Positions 12,723 through 24,004 of a DNA stretch of 64,000 bases are shown piece by piece; the first letter of the stretch is position 1, and each line of letters begins with the position of its first letter. This DNA is from Pterobdella sp. o SKG-2022 (taxonomy: Eukaryota > Annelida > Clitellata > Hirudinida > Piscicolidae): assembly GCA_964035795.1 (NCBI GenBank), contig OZ038323.1:9721291-9785290 (forward strand), written 5' to 3'. The notes under the pieces were generated by a model. It saw nothing but the letters and a program-made list of their open reading frames with translations, did no database searches and was not told where the DNA came from. Both the position numbers and the translations under genes were made by a program.

Positions 12723-15700
12723 TTACTACTCCTACTACTGCTACTACTACTACTCCTACTACTACTAATACTACTGCTACTACTACTACTACTACCAACC
12801 CCATCAACACATTAACACTTCTTCAAACAAAAGGTTCTTGTAATCTATTGCACTGGTCGCATACACACCCTTCTTAATTGACGGCTTATTGGTTTTCTGG
12901 TATTATAATGTTGGATTGTCTCTATATATAAGTTTATCGTTACTAATATTTTGTCTATTATTATGTAATTGAGTAAAAATGTAATACACCCATTGAACCA
13001 AATTGATGACATGACACCTAACACACATCAGCAAAAGATCACACAAGTTATATTGGGGTTTATGATGAGAAGAGAATTCTATTCATGTTGTAGGTCTTAT
13101 AACTTATATGCTATTAATAGCATTCCTAAGCGTAACTGGTTATCAAATAAAATCATTCCTTTAAAAATTCTATCTAATTTAACCAAATTAAAAATATATT
13201 AGCAATAATATTGTAAAACTAATGTATATTAACATCATTTAGTTCATATCCACACTTTATCTTCACACTTCCACGAACCATGTTTTATGCTTCTTATAAT
13301 TGAGAGGCCATTAAATTCTATTGAATTAATCGTTTTAACATAAGGAATCTTGGGGCGTTATCAATTGGAAGTATTGAGCTTGCCAGCGGTGAAGAAACCA
13401 TAAAAAATAATTGAGTTCCAGTATAAGTTTCGTTCTTCAAATTTCCATTGTTTTTGTTTTATTTTTTGTATTTTTATTTTTATTTTTCAGGTTATTATTT
13501 TTTTTTATATTCTTTTTGTTTCATTGTTTCCATCGAATACTCTGCGTTAGAGCACCTCGTGTTGACATGTCTGTATTGTACTCCACACCCTCCCGCTGAT
13601 AATCATAGCAATAATAACAACAACAACTTATTTTTAATAAAAATAATAATTATATTTTTACCTATATTTTATAAAAATGTTAGCTTTCTTTCTTCATGAT
13701 AACAAGAATAACTCTTCTATTGATGTTATTTTTTGTTTTTTTCTTTAATTTTTTTGTTATTAGTATTATTTATTATTATTATTATTTATTATTTAACAAA
13801 ATAGTCATCGCTACCACCGATATAATCAAAATGGACGAATTTTACATTTTTAATCATCATATTCATCACGAATATAAACCACCAAAGAGCCATAACTCAA
13901 AACACTCAGCCATAACAAAGAATAAATAATAATAAATTAAATGGATTGCATCGCCCATTCCTGCTTTATCATCGTTTCCTAATGGTTCCCGGGCGGCTTG
14001 CATGATTAATGTGACCATGTTTAATGTGTTGTCCTTATCTTTATGACCTTTACTGTATATAGTAGGTAGTAATTTATATTCTCATTACTCTATGGCAATA
14101 GTATTCATAACAATTTGACAAATAATACTAATTTTTAATCATCTCTATTATTATCATTTTTCATACTATACTTGCCTACAATCGTAAACATCCATCAAAT
14201 ATGCATGAAACAACGGATCTGGGATCGTAAACCATACATAACGATGGTGTCTGTGGCATACAGCCATACAATACACGGCCGACGTTCCGCCTTGTTAGGC
14301 ACCACAACTATCATTGATGTTTTTACATGAGCTCAAAAGATTTTAGTTTTTTTTATATAAATTCTTGGTTTTGTTTCATTTTTTTCTGTTTTTATTTGTA
14401 TTGATACGTTCATTTTTCAAAACTAATTCAAATTCTTTTTCATAAATTATTTTGGTGCATTTTATAGCGGGATTCTCAATTATTACGATGTTAATGACGT
14501 CATTACATCATGTTGCTTTCATGTTTCCACGGTTTCCATATATTGTTATTGGTGCTGTTATTTTTTTTCATTTAAATATTATTATTTTATTATTTTCTTT
14601 TTCATCATTATTATTGTATTATTTTCTATAATAATAATAATAATAATAATAATAATTATTATTATTATTATTATTATTAACCCCATTGTTATCATTAACA
14701 GCACAAATATTATTAGTTTTAATACTATTATTATTTTTCAAAATAATAATATTTTTATTATAAATACCTCTGTAATTCACATACCAATGATCAGATATAG
14801 AACTTAATATGGGGGGTTAAGGTGAAAAATAAACAAAAATAATAAGGATAAAGAAATAAAAATATAAATAATAATAATAATACTAATTATTATTATTATT
14901 GTTATTATTATACTCATAAAAGAAATAATAAGCATAAATCAAACAAAAATGAGATCATTACAATAATATTAATAAGACTAACAACAATAATTATTATATC
15001 AATAAAAATTATAACAACAGTAATAATAATAATAAATAATAATAATAATAAGGCGGCAATCTGTCAATCAGCAGTGCTCTGGTGTGAAGCGATCAATCAA
15101 AAGCCCTGTTACCACATAGTAACTCTTTAATGGTTTCCTTATATTAATGGCGGGGAGGTTTATTTTTGTTATCATTATTTTTTTAATATATTGTTATTTT
15201 TGTTATTCACTGTTTTTTTTTGTTCGTTATTTTAGTTATTATTATTATTTTTGCGGAAAATTTGTTTTGGTTTAGTTTCCATTATAGTTTGTTATTGTCT
15301 GTGAATGGCTGTTAGAAGCATATATTAAAAATAATCTCAAGCATAACTATTTCAGGGTTCGTCTTACTACCATGTCTATTTTTAGTGTTTTTTTTCAAGT
15401 TATTTTTTAAAACTGTCTACGCTTTTCTATTTGTTCAGATGTTGATAGTTTTTCTATTTCTTTTCATAAATATGTTTCTATTTTAATGTTAGAATTCTTT
15501 TATATTTGTCTTTTTCATGTTTGTACAGAGATTTATAAAGACGTACAAATGGCTTTTGTAAGTTTAGCAACCAAGTGAGATTCTTGATAGAGTGGTGTTA
15601 CTATTGGGGATTTGATTGTGTGCTTACCGCTTGATATTTGGGTGTTAAACTTTGTTGATGTGTGTGGGATTGTGTTGTTTCATTTATTGGTTATTTGTAT

Positions 15701-16441
15701 AGACTTTTTTGTATCTATAAAGATATTTTATATAGTTCAAAATTTGAGCAGCTCATAATAATAACATAAGTTTGCTAATTTCAACTAAAATTTAGTACAT
15801 AGAAATAAAACTGTAACTCAAATCTGAACTTCACGTTAAACTTTGAAAAAAAAAAAAAGTAGAAAACCATATATATAAAAATAAATAGATATAACTAATA
15901 AACTACATCTATCTGGGCGGCGGGCAATTAGTTTGTTATGAAACGTGAGATGTGCTTTTCGCCTCTGTAGTCGGCGTTGTAACTCGGGGTATGTTTGCTT
16001 CTGTAGCCGGCGTTATAGCTCGGGGTATGTTTTGCAACTGTAGCAAAGGTTATAAGTTACGGGGCAGTATGTGTTGCTATATTATGTTATATTGTTATGT
16101 GTGTTATGTTATATTGTTAGATGTGTTGTGTTATATTATTATGTGTTATGTTATATTATTATGTGTTATGTTATATTGTTATAGATGTTATATTATTAGA
16201 TTTTGGGTTATTTATGTATATTGCTTCATATATAACTGTTCTTGGACATGCTTCATAGTAACAAATATGTCACTGTGTTGATCTTCTACGGTATATATTG
16301 TATTATGAGGGTGTTATTGTTATAATGTTTTGTTTTCTTATACTATACCCTGTACTTTTGTATATTAGTAATTTTTGTTTTTATAAATATTTAACGTGTT
16401 AAAATTTAAAAAAATTTACTCTAAATAAAAACAATAATAAA

Positions 16442-16478
<37 letters not shown>

Positions 16479-19400
16479 GGAAACCCGATTAATATTTGAA
16501 AACATAAACGGAGTAAATTCTCTAGAAATAACTGAGAAAAACTAGATATGCTTTAATTGGACGATAAAATGTAGATAAGCATTTCCATTAGTTGGATCTG
16601 TGAGCATTTATACTGACTTCGTGGTGTTAACAGTGATTTAAGTAGTATTATTGTGGATAGAGGGTTGAGATTGGGGGTTTGATATGATAGGGTAATAGTG
16701 AAAGGCTTTTTGTGGTGAGATGTTATATATTAAGAATTATAGTTTTACAAATAAATGTATTTTGAAAACTATATTTTTGGAGTTGGAAGAAAAAAATTGT
16801 TAAGTAGTAAATGATAATAAATGATTATGAGAGAATTAATTATAATTGAACCTAATGATTTATGACTGAAACTATAATTCAACTAAATTATGGAGTATTC
16901 AGAATTTGTAACCTCAGTGGATTATTAGTTAAAAGCATGTCTGATTTCGAATAAAATACTCTAAGAAAATTTGAAAAATATTGAAATAAAAAAATATAAA
17001 AAACTAAAATTCTAATAAATTACCTAGAAATATAAGAAATTATTTAAACTTAAAACTATAAAAGAATTATATAAAAATTAAGATACGTGAAAAATGTTTA
17101 AATATTCAAAAAAACATTTATATAAAAATATTGTTAAAAATGATATTACAGAAAAAAAGACAATAAATGAGAATAATAAATAAATAAATAAATAAAAATA
17201 ATAAACAAAAAAAAATAATTTTTGAACACATCATATTTCTGCATATGGCAACTTAACACTCAAACCGGTGCAAAGTTTTTCAGGAATTGTAGCTATATTT
17301 TTAATTATTTGTTTTGATTCATTTCATTTGTTATCACTTTCTTCATTAAATAATTATATCATTTTAAATTACCATGTTATCAATTGCTACAGCTGCCATG
17401 TTCATTTTTATGGTATCATCATCTTTTTTGTCATCATCATTACCAAAACCATCATCATCTTCATCATCATAATTCCTCCAGATTAAAACTCGATGACCTA
17501 GTTTTAAGCGACAGTGGCTGGTACACGTGCATCGCATCCAATCACCATGACAACAAATCCTCTTCCGCTTATCTTCAAGTACTTCCGGCGAATAAAGATA
17601 AAAAAAGATACCAAAACAATTTGAAACGTCGCAATAAAAAACCCAAAGTAAAGCCGATTAAAGAGAATATTTATGAATTATATGACGAGGAGGAGGAGGA
17701 AGAGGAAGAAGATGATGACGTTGAGTATGAGATTGTTTACATGGAGAATGGTGACGTGGATAAATACGATCATGATTCGTCGGATGATATGATGTAGGTG
17801 GAGTTTAATTAATTAAATAATTAATCATTTACACCGTTTAACATATAATCGAGTGAATTATCTCTTCATTTAATCAAAATAATGATATGCATAATCTTGG
17901 AAAATTTTTATTCTAATTAGTTTGCACCATAATACCAAAATTTATTTACTCCTAAAATTAAATAACCCAAAATACATATTCATGAAGACCAAAGATGGCT
18001 ACCTCACAGAAGTGCAGTTACTACACAGGAAACATATGCTATGAATCTCTAATGAGCTTCCAAAATTCTAAAAATAGCAACAAATTCTTCACCAAAGTCC
18101 TCCAAAACATTGGAACTGTGTCTTACGTCGAAAAGAAGATCGCCTGTTGGTTTCATTACTTGTTTTACACTTCAGTAAAAACAGATAAAATCTTCAAAAA
18201 CATCAACTGAGGATTCATGCATTTATTCAAAATAAAAGCTCTAATTTTCGATAAGTATACCCTTATCATAAAACGAAGTCTAACGTTTTAACGTTTTTAA
18301 TTGATGTTTTAAAAGTTAAATTGCTATACAAAACATACAATCATTTTTTTGTGCATCAAAGCACTCAATGGTTTTATGGTTTGCCTTATACTTTTTAAAT
18401 ATTGATTATAGTTTATTGTTATATTAACTTGATATTTATTATAAAAAATAGAATAATTCCATTTTCATGTTTGTATTTACTTGAAATATTATTATTCTCA
18501 TTTGAATTGATTCAATCCTGCTATAGAAGTTCAAATTTATGTCTTGTTTTAATACGTAATTTTTCTCTTTCATCTCCAATACTCTTCATAATAGCATCCC
18601 ATTCTCTCTTTTACTCAATACTTCTCATACAATACATTTTCATTCTCACCTATAAGTTGCTTTCTCATAGTTTTAAATCACCCGTGAAAATTTAAGGTTG
18701 TAGGGATTTATGGTTCTTAACGCTTGTATCCCTCTGGGACTAATGTTGTTTCAAGCTTGAGGCCCGCTATATCTTGTTAATTATTGTCTTTGTTCTATTG
18801 TCATAAGGGTTATAAATGACACAGAAGCTCATAGATATTGATATTATAAGTTTAATTAGTTGGTTAATATTCATCCACACTAATAATAACAATAAAAATA
18901 ATTGTTGTTATTCATATTTTTTATTGTTACCTTAAAAGCAAACTCGCCACTTTAAAAGGCATAAATACGTTTCGGTAGATACGCCATGAACAAATGACCT
19001 TAAAACGTTTTAAGACGGCCATTAAAGCTCTGCTGTGTGTTGTTGCATCTGCTGATGTTTCATGTGTTTAACTGATAACGTTTCAGATGCGTTCAACTGT
19101 TAATGTTCTTAGCTGTTAATGGTTTTATATATATTTAGTAACACTATGCAAGTTTTGATCCAGAGTTGATACTGTTACATGTAAAACTCAAAACTAAAAT
19201 AAACATAATCCTAACCAACTACACATTCTTAAAGTCATTTTAACACATTTATTTATTCTTATATAATCTATTTGCACATCACTATAAATTTGCAGACATC
19301 CTATCGTCAATGACCAAATCCTCAAGCATATGCCGCCAAACTTCTCTGCATTTCATGTGCAGAACCCTTTTACAACTTTGCCACCCTAGCGAGTGTTGGA

Positions 19401-21466
19401 TTTTTATTGTTATTTTGTGACAATTCAAAAATAATAAATGGATTTATGAGTTCAACTCATGCACTTTTAACACCAAACCACTCTAGTCATGATCATTACT
19501 AATACTGTGCTCAGCGATTTTTACGTTATAGTTTCACTACCAAAAACCAAAACCTCTAACAAGAATCAACACTAACCCTACCACAACCAAATTAACCTTT
19601 ACCAACTTCCAATCAATAATACCATCACTTGACACCAACTACCGCACCATCCTCTATAGTTAACACAGAAGCTCCTGAAACAATCAGAGCTCCGTTATGC
19701 AGGGAAGACTGCCAACTTCTCGAGAGTCCAAAGTGTTCTAATGAGAGGGACCTTATACTACTATCTGCTGCTTCTGTTAAAGGTTTTATAGTTGATATAT
19801 TTTAAACGCCATGTTTATAACAAAGATTTAATCAATTGATTCCCGCAAAAACCAGCTTTCAATGGACTTCTTTTGAAGAATTCTTTATGTTCATCCAGCT
19901 TCTTCAACAAAGACTTCTCAACTGTCAAATGCATCTCAGAACCCTCCACAGATAAAGGTGAGTGTTTGATGTACATATTCATCATTTTAAATCATGGAAT
20001 TTTAAAATTTCATTGAAAAGTGAATAAATTTATATTGAAGTCTTCACACTGAAGCTTTCCATACAGAGCAAGACCCTCTGGTGAAGTTGGCTTACATAGG
20101 AGTGGTGTGTGTCTCACTGATGTTGCTCATATGTGCCTCAGTTGTGGCTGTTAAGAGGTGTAGAAGTAAAAAAGAGAAGAACGATAAAGACCCAGTAAAG
20201 AGGAAGTCACCATTATTACTGAACAATGACCAACATTTATCGTTCTCGTCATCCTCACAAACATATCCTCCATCCGTCCTTTCTGTGTCCCCCATTAACA
20301 TTTCCTTCCTCTATCCGCTTGGTAATGGTCATTTTGGTCCTGTTTATGCTGCCCAGTTGACAGAAAGAGCTTCAAGACAAACAGTTATAGCCTTCACTCT
20401 TAATGAACTAATCGACCAAGGTTCAAAGGTTCGTTTTGATAAAGAAATTAAGGTTTTATCGACGTTCACGTCTGACCACACGAACCTGCTGAGAGTGGTG
20501 GCGGTGTGCTCTTCGGGTCCTCCACGCTGTATCTTGTATGAGTTTGTGGATGGGGTCGACCTAAAACAGCACCTCATCTCGATGGCAGTCAACCAACCCA
20601 TCGACGTTTCTTTGGCTCTCAACTACAGCTGCCAAGTGTCGCGAGGTTTTGAGTACTTGGCTGAACGGAATTATTTCCATGGAGACGTGGCTGCCAGAAA
20701 CATCGTAATTCTGAAAAGCCAGATTTTGAAACTCACAAACCTTGGTATTTCCAAAAATTTGTACGAGAATGACTACTGCATGTGTCCATGTGGTCAAGTG
20801 CTTCCTCTCAGGTGGAGTCCATCTGAGAGGGTTCTTACAGGCGAGATCAGTCCTTTCAGTGAAATCTGGTCCCTAGGAATGACCATTTTTGAAATATTCT
20901 CTGGCAGTCCCAGGCCTTTCAACGCTCTCACAGATGTGCAGTTGATTTCTGAGATGGAGGCTGGTAGACAATTGGTGCCCCAACTACCTCGACATGTGCC
21001 TGATGAAGTGAAGAAGGTTATTGATGGGTGTTTCATGTCAAATGCCTCTTCCCGCATCACTGCACCTCAGCTGAGAAAAAATCTGGAATCTCTTGGGTTT
21101 CTCTTTTCCAGCAACAGTTTCAACAATGACGAAAGTTGTTATAAAAATCCTTTTGCTTTCAATACATCAGGATTGTTTTCCGAACCCAAAAACTTGATGC
21201 CTTTTCTCATAGCTCCAAACTTCAACAACAACCAGCAACAACAGTTAATTCCTCAAAAAATACAATCGCCGCAGTTACAACCACCACACAATCTACTCAC
21301 ATCTCAACAACAATACCTCCCTCAAAAGCTCTTACTACCACAACAACACCCTTTCTTCAACATGCACCAAGTCTCACCAACCACATCCAGCAGCAACCAC
21401 ACTGCATCATCTAATCTAGTGCCATCGCCTCCTAAACAAGATACTGATGACAAAATTCATTGCTGA
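10485..21466 (+). CDS. ror: ROR/MuSK-like receptor pseudokinase (5' exon missing)
   Basis: Single-pass receptor of the Wnt-binding ROR family. Exons: 10485-10812 and 17482-17793 form one Ig domain (Cys in LSCEI, Trp in YTWLK, then DSGWYTC); about 17988-18117 begins a Frizzled-type CRD (CSYYTGNIC); 19296-19394 continues it with spacing C-x8-C-x6-C; 19660-19782 reads LCREDCQLLESPKC as in ROR CRDs; then 19856-19957; 20067-21466 holds the TM helix, kinase domain and a Gln/Pro-rich tail. In the kinase domain the Gly loop (GNGHFG) and C-helix Glu remain. The VAIK lysine is Phe (VIAF), HRD is HGD, DFG is NLG and APE is PSE, so catalysis is unlikely. No kringle exon was found, although ROR proteins normally have one and most MuSK lack it. 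The joint after 18117 is not settled in phase. The signal-peptide exon was not found. Stop TGA 21464-21466; a possible AATAAA lies at 22031. Confidence 0.82.
11257..11432. repeat. (TAC)n microsatellite in receptor intron
   Basis: Imperfect TAC/TGC triplets over about 175 bp, with GCCGC interruptions that repeat at an internal spacing. This points to duplication of a longer block. Confidence 0.85.
12646..12800. repeat. (TAC/TAAT)n microsatellite in receptor intron
   Basis: Triplet-rich ACT/AAT sequence. It opens Thr-rich (plus) and Val-rich (minus) frames that should not be read as genes. Confidence 0.85.
14629..14680. repeat. (ATA)n/(TTA)n palindrome
   Basis: A run of ATA triplets passes directly into ATT triplets. 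The two halves are reverse complements and could form a hairpin or cruciform of about 25 bp with almost no loop. Confidence 0.8.
15953..16048. repeat. 36-37-bp tandem repeat, 3 degenerate copies
   Basis: CTGTAG anchors recur at 15965, 16001 and 16038, each in a similar GC-richer unit (CTGTAGYCGGCGTT...CTCGGGGTATG in the first two, degenerate in the third). It lies in the receptor intron. The period of the first two copies is a multiple of three, so an open frame reads through with a 12-residue period, but nothing marks it as coding. Confidence 0.65.
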
Positions 21467-22351
21467 TTCATAAGTGTCGTTATCTTTCAAACCATTATCA
21501 TTTTTTTTGTTTCATGTATTAATCTGTTTGCAACTTACTAACTTACAAAATCACTCAATGTATTATATTTAAATCAAAATATATTTAATGTGATTATTTT
21601 TGTACGTATTTAGTTCTGCTTTGGTCATTTGAAATCGAAAGTCTTATGTAAATTTTACATCATTTTTGGCTTTAAATCACATTTCTTCATAAGGCGTTGC
21701 AAAAGATAATTATTTTATAATGTAACCAGAAACAGAATTGTGTTTTTAACAATGTTTTAAGTGAAGTTGCCATGGTTTGACTAAAAACTAGAAAGAACTT
21801 GTATTTTTTCATTACATCTATCAACTTCGTATATAATTGAGTTATTTTTGAAGTATGCAGAGAGTAGCTATTATGAAGCAACCATTTTGAATGACTTACC
21901 CTTGTCTTGTCAATAATACAGTTCTTTGACTTTGAATAACATTTTCAAGCAAGCCTATTGGTTGATGGAAATTATTATCAAGCTAACATTGGCTATTGAT
22001 GATGAATATTGTTTTCAGATTGTTTGTTTCAATAAAAGTATTTTGAATTTATTGTTAGAAAAAAGCAAGGATTGAATAATTCAATAAATGTTGGAAAATT
22101 TTTTTTTAAAATTCCAAAGCACTGTATCAAGTAAATGCTTTTGATTATAAATCAAGTTATGTGAGTCAAAACTAAATACCAAAACTATGATAAAACTAAA
22201 CGCCTAACCCCATGGATGGACATAAAGACGTTAAATAAAGAATAATAAAAATAATACAAACGACATATAACCATAGCATAAGAAAAAAATAAGGCTTAAA
22301 AAACTAAATTAGAAAATCTAATCCAAAATAGCTCCTCAATTACCAAAGTGC
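21467..22351. other. Convergent 3' regions of the receptor and TMED genes
   Basis: About 885 bp separates two stop codons that face each other. AATAAA at 22031-22036 could serve the plus-strand receptor gene. No other gene is seen. Confidence 0.6.
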
Positions 22352-23365
22352 TTATGTGGTGCTCTTGGTCTGCTTCTTATCTTGAAACAGACCCTTTAAT
22401 ACTAACAGCTGTCCGATCCCTGCTACCAAGATAAAGAAAGTTTGGCCTATGCTCCAATACTGCACTCTGTAGCAGTAGAATGACAATAATCTCAAGCTTT
22501 GAAAAAAGTTCATTTTCTTATCTCATGTGATGAGAAAAAAACTTTAAACAAATAAAATTAATAATAATTGTAGATGACAATGGCGAATGATTATATCACT
22601 AAGTTGTAATGAAATAATGTATAACCAACAAATATTTTATATTGTAAAATTTAAATTCTGATATATATTGAACACTAATGTGACTATTAAAACTTAGATG
22701 GCATTATATTGAATTAAGCGACAAAAATAATTAAAAACGGAATACTTACCTTTCATTGAGATTCTCTGCAAAACTCCTGCCTTGAGATTCTTTTAGACGA
22801 TGGTGTGTCTGGTAATCTCTCACAGCTGACAAATGCTTTCTAGCAGACTTCATTGAAGACTCCAACTGTTTTATGAATGGTACTTTACTTTATTAATGCT
22901 TGGTGGAAGTAGATTAATTACCTGGGTCATAGGAGATTCACCCTCTGTAATATCCTCATCGTTATTTTCTTTTGAAAACTCAAAGTAAACGAATTTGTGG
23001 CTATAGGTGGAAAACGTATTATCGAAACATAATTCGTGTAGACCGTCAAATTGGGAAATAAACTGGTAGCGGTCATATTGCTTTTTTTCTGCGGCATATT
23101 CGACAGAACCGTCCGGTTTACGGACTAAAACATTTATGTCATAGTTTCCTCCTTCGATAACCTGAAAAAATTTTTTTTTTTGAATAACAAAATGTTTATT
23201 TATTAAGTTATTAAATATTACTTGGTACTCCAGAAAATAAGAAACGCCTTTTATTAAAATATCATGAAAGCACATTTGCTCTTTATCAGGTAATTCAAAA
23301 CTTAATTCTTCGCAATTAAAAAGATTGAAAAGTGAAAATAAACAACAAAAAAGCAACTTTTGCAT
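22352..23365 (-). CDS. TMED7: p24 family cargo receptor, TMED3/7-like
   Basis: Type I membrane protein of the early secretory pathway that helps load cargo into COPII/COPI vesicles. Exons on the minus strand: 23365-23222, 23161-22922, 22865-22750, 22466-22352. Together they make 615 nt (204 residues), normal for the family. The Met is followed by a hydrophobic signal peptide (LLFCCLFSLFNLFNC). The GOLD domain has the two expected cysteines (MCFHD and ELCFDN) and the gamma-type motif YDRYQF. A coiled-coil segment (DYQTHHRLKESQGRS) precedes a C-terminal TM helix (YWSIGQ...LLVLKGLF) and a short cytosolic tail, LFQDKKQTKSTT. The tail has the usual hydrophobic residues followed by a dilysine, though the lysines are not at the canonical -3/-4 position. 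The family match to TMED3/7 is strong from YWS and the tail, but which paralogue is inference. The start faces the Rel gene. Confidence 0.93.
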
Positions 23366-24004
23366 TCTGAGTTATCAGTTCCTACACCCCGAACGTGCGA
23401 ACAAAAATTGTATACGTAAATAACTTCGTGCTAAGTTTCCTTTTAAACATTAGCAGTTTTTTTAAAAAAAATTTTGGAAAAAATATTTAATTTTTTAAAA
23501 TAAATAATTATATTTGAAATATTTTTTTGTTTAACTTGAAAAAATTTTAAAAAACGCATTAAGAAAAGGGAAGTAACTCGTACGTATTTCCCAAGCTTCT
23601 TATTTTAGATATTTTCTCAAGTAGAAACAGGAATTCTAAAATTTTTTAATTTATATCAACAAAATTTTCCAAATTTAAGTCTTTCTATAGTTTGGTTCGG
23701 ACTGAATATTTTTCTACAGAACTATGTCAAGTATGTTTTGTCAAAGTCTTCAAATCAAAAATTTTTTAAACTTGGGCGTGACAATGTTTTAATTAAACTG
23801 TTTTAAAAACTATTCCAATAAAAATTATAAATTAATGTGTAATCTTCAAAACTTTTTTAATTTTTAGTTGGGAATAACTTCTCTTCGTATGGATTCAACG
23901 ACTCAAAGTACGTGTCATATGTAACTAAAACATATATCATTCATGTGAGATTGAAATAAATAAATTCATTAATTTTAATCTTTTAATGTAAACTTTCATC
24001 ATAG
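23366..24004. promoter_or_regulatory. Shared 5' region between TMED and Rel genes
   Basis: Only about 640 bp lies between the TMED start codon (minus) and the first clear Rel exon (plus), so both promoters must fit here if the Rel first exon is local. A candidate Rel first exon is ATG at 23724 (ATG TCA A, donor GTATGT at 23731). Joined to position 24013 it would give Met-Ser-Thr-Pro-Ala-Ile. That acceptor (CAAG) is weak. Confidence 0.45.

Larger units (their letters stand above)
10813..17481. other. Large ROR-like intron, 6.7 kb, repeat-rich
   Basis: The intron runs from donor GTGAGT at 10813 to acceptor CTCCAG at 17481. Both sides give a consistent phase inside the Ig domain. It contains the TAC microsatellites, the 14.63 kb AT palindrome, the 36-bp tandem and several AAT/ATT tracts. 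GC-richer islets at about 13.97-14.02 and 14.21-14.32 kb may be remnants of dispersed elements. I see no nested gene. Confidence 0.7.

Noticed and set aside
18118..18210. Continuation of the CRD exon to the in-frame stop at 18210
   Set aside because: The next exon (19296) carries the expected C-x8-C-x6-C pattern of the CRD, so the sequence after about 18117 is more likely intron, though the exact donor is unresolved.
20092..21060. Minus-strand frames opposite the kinase exon
   Set aside because: They are shadows of the strongly supported pseudokinase coding strand.
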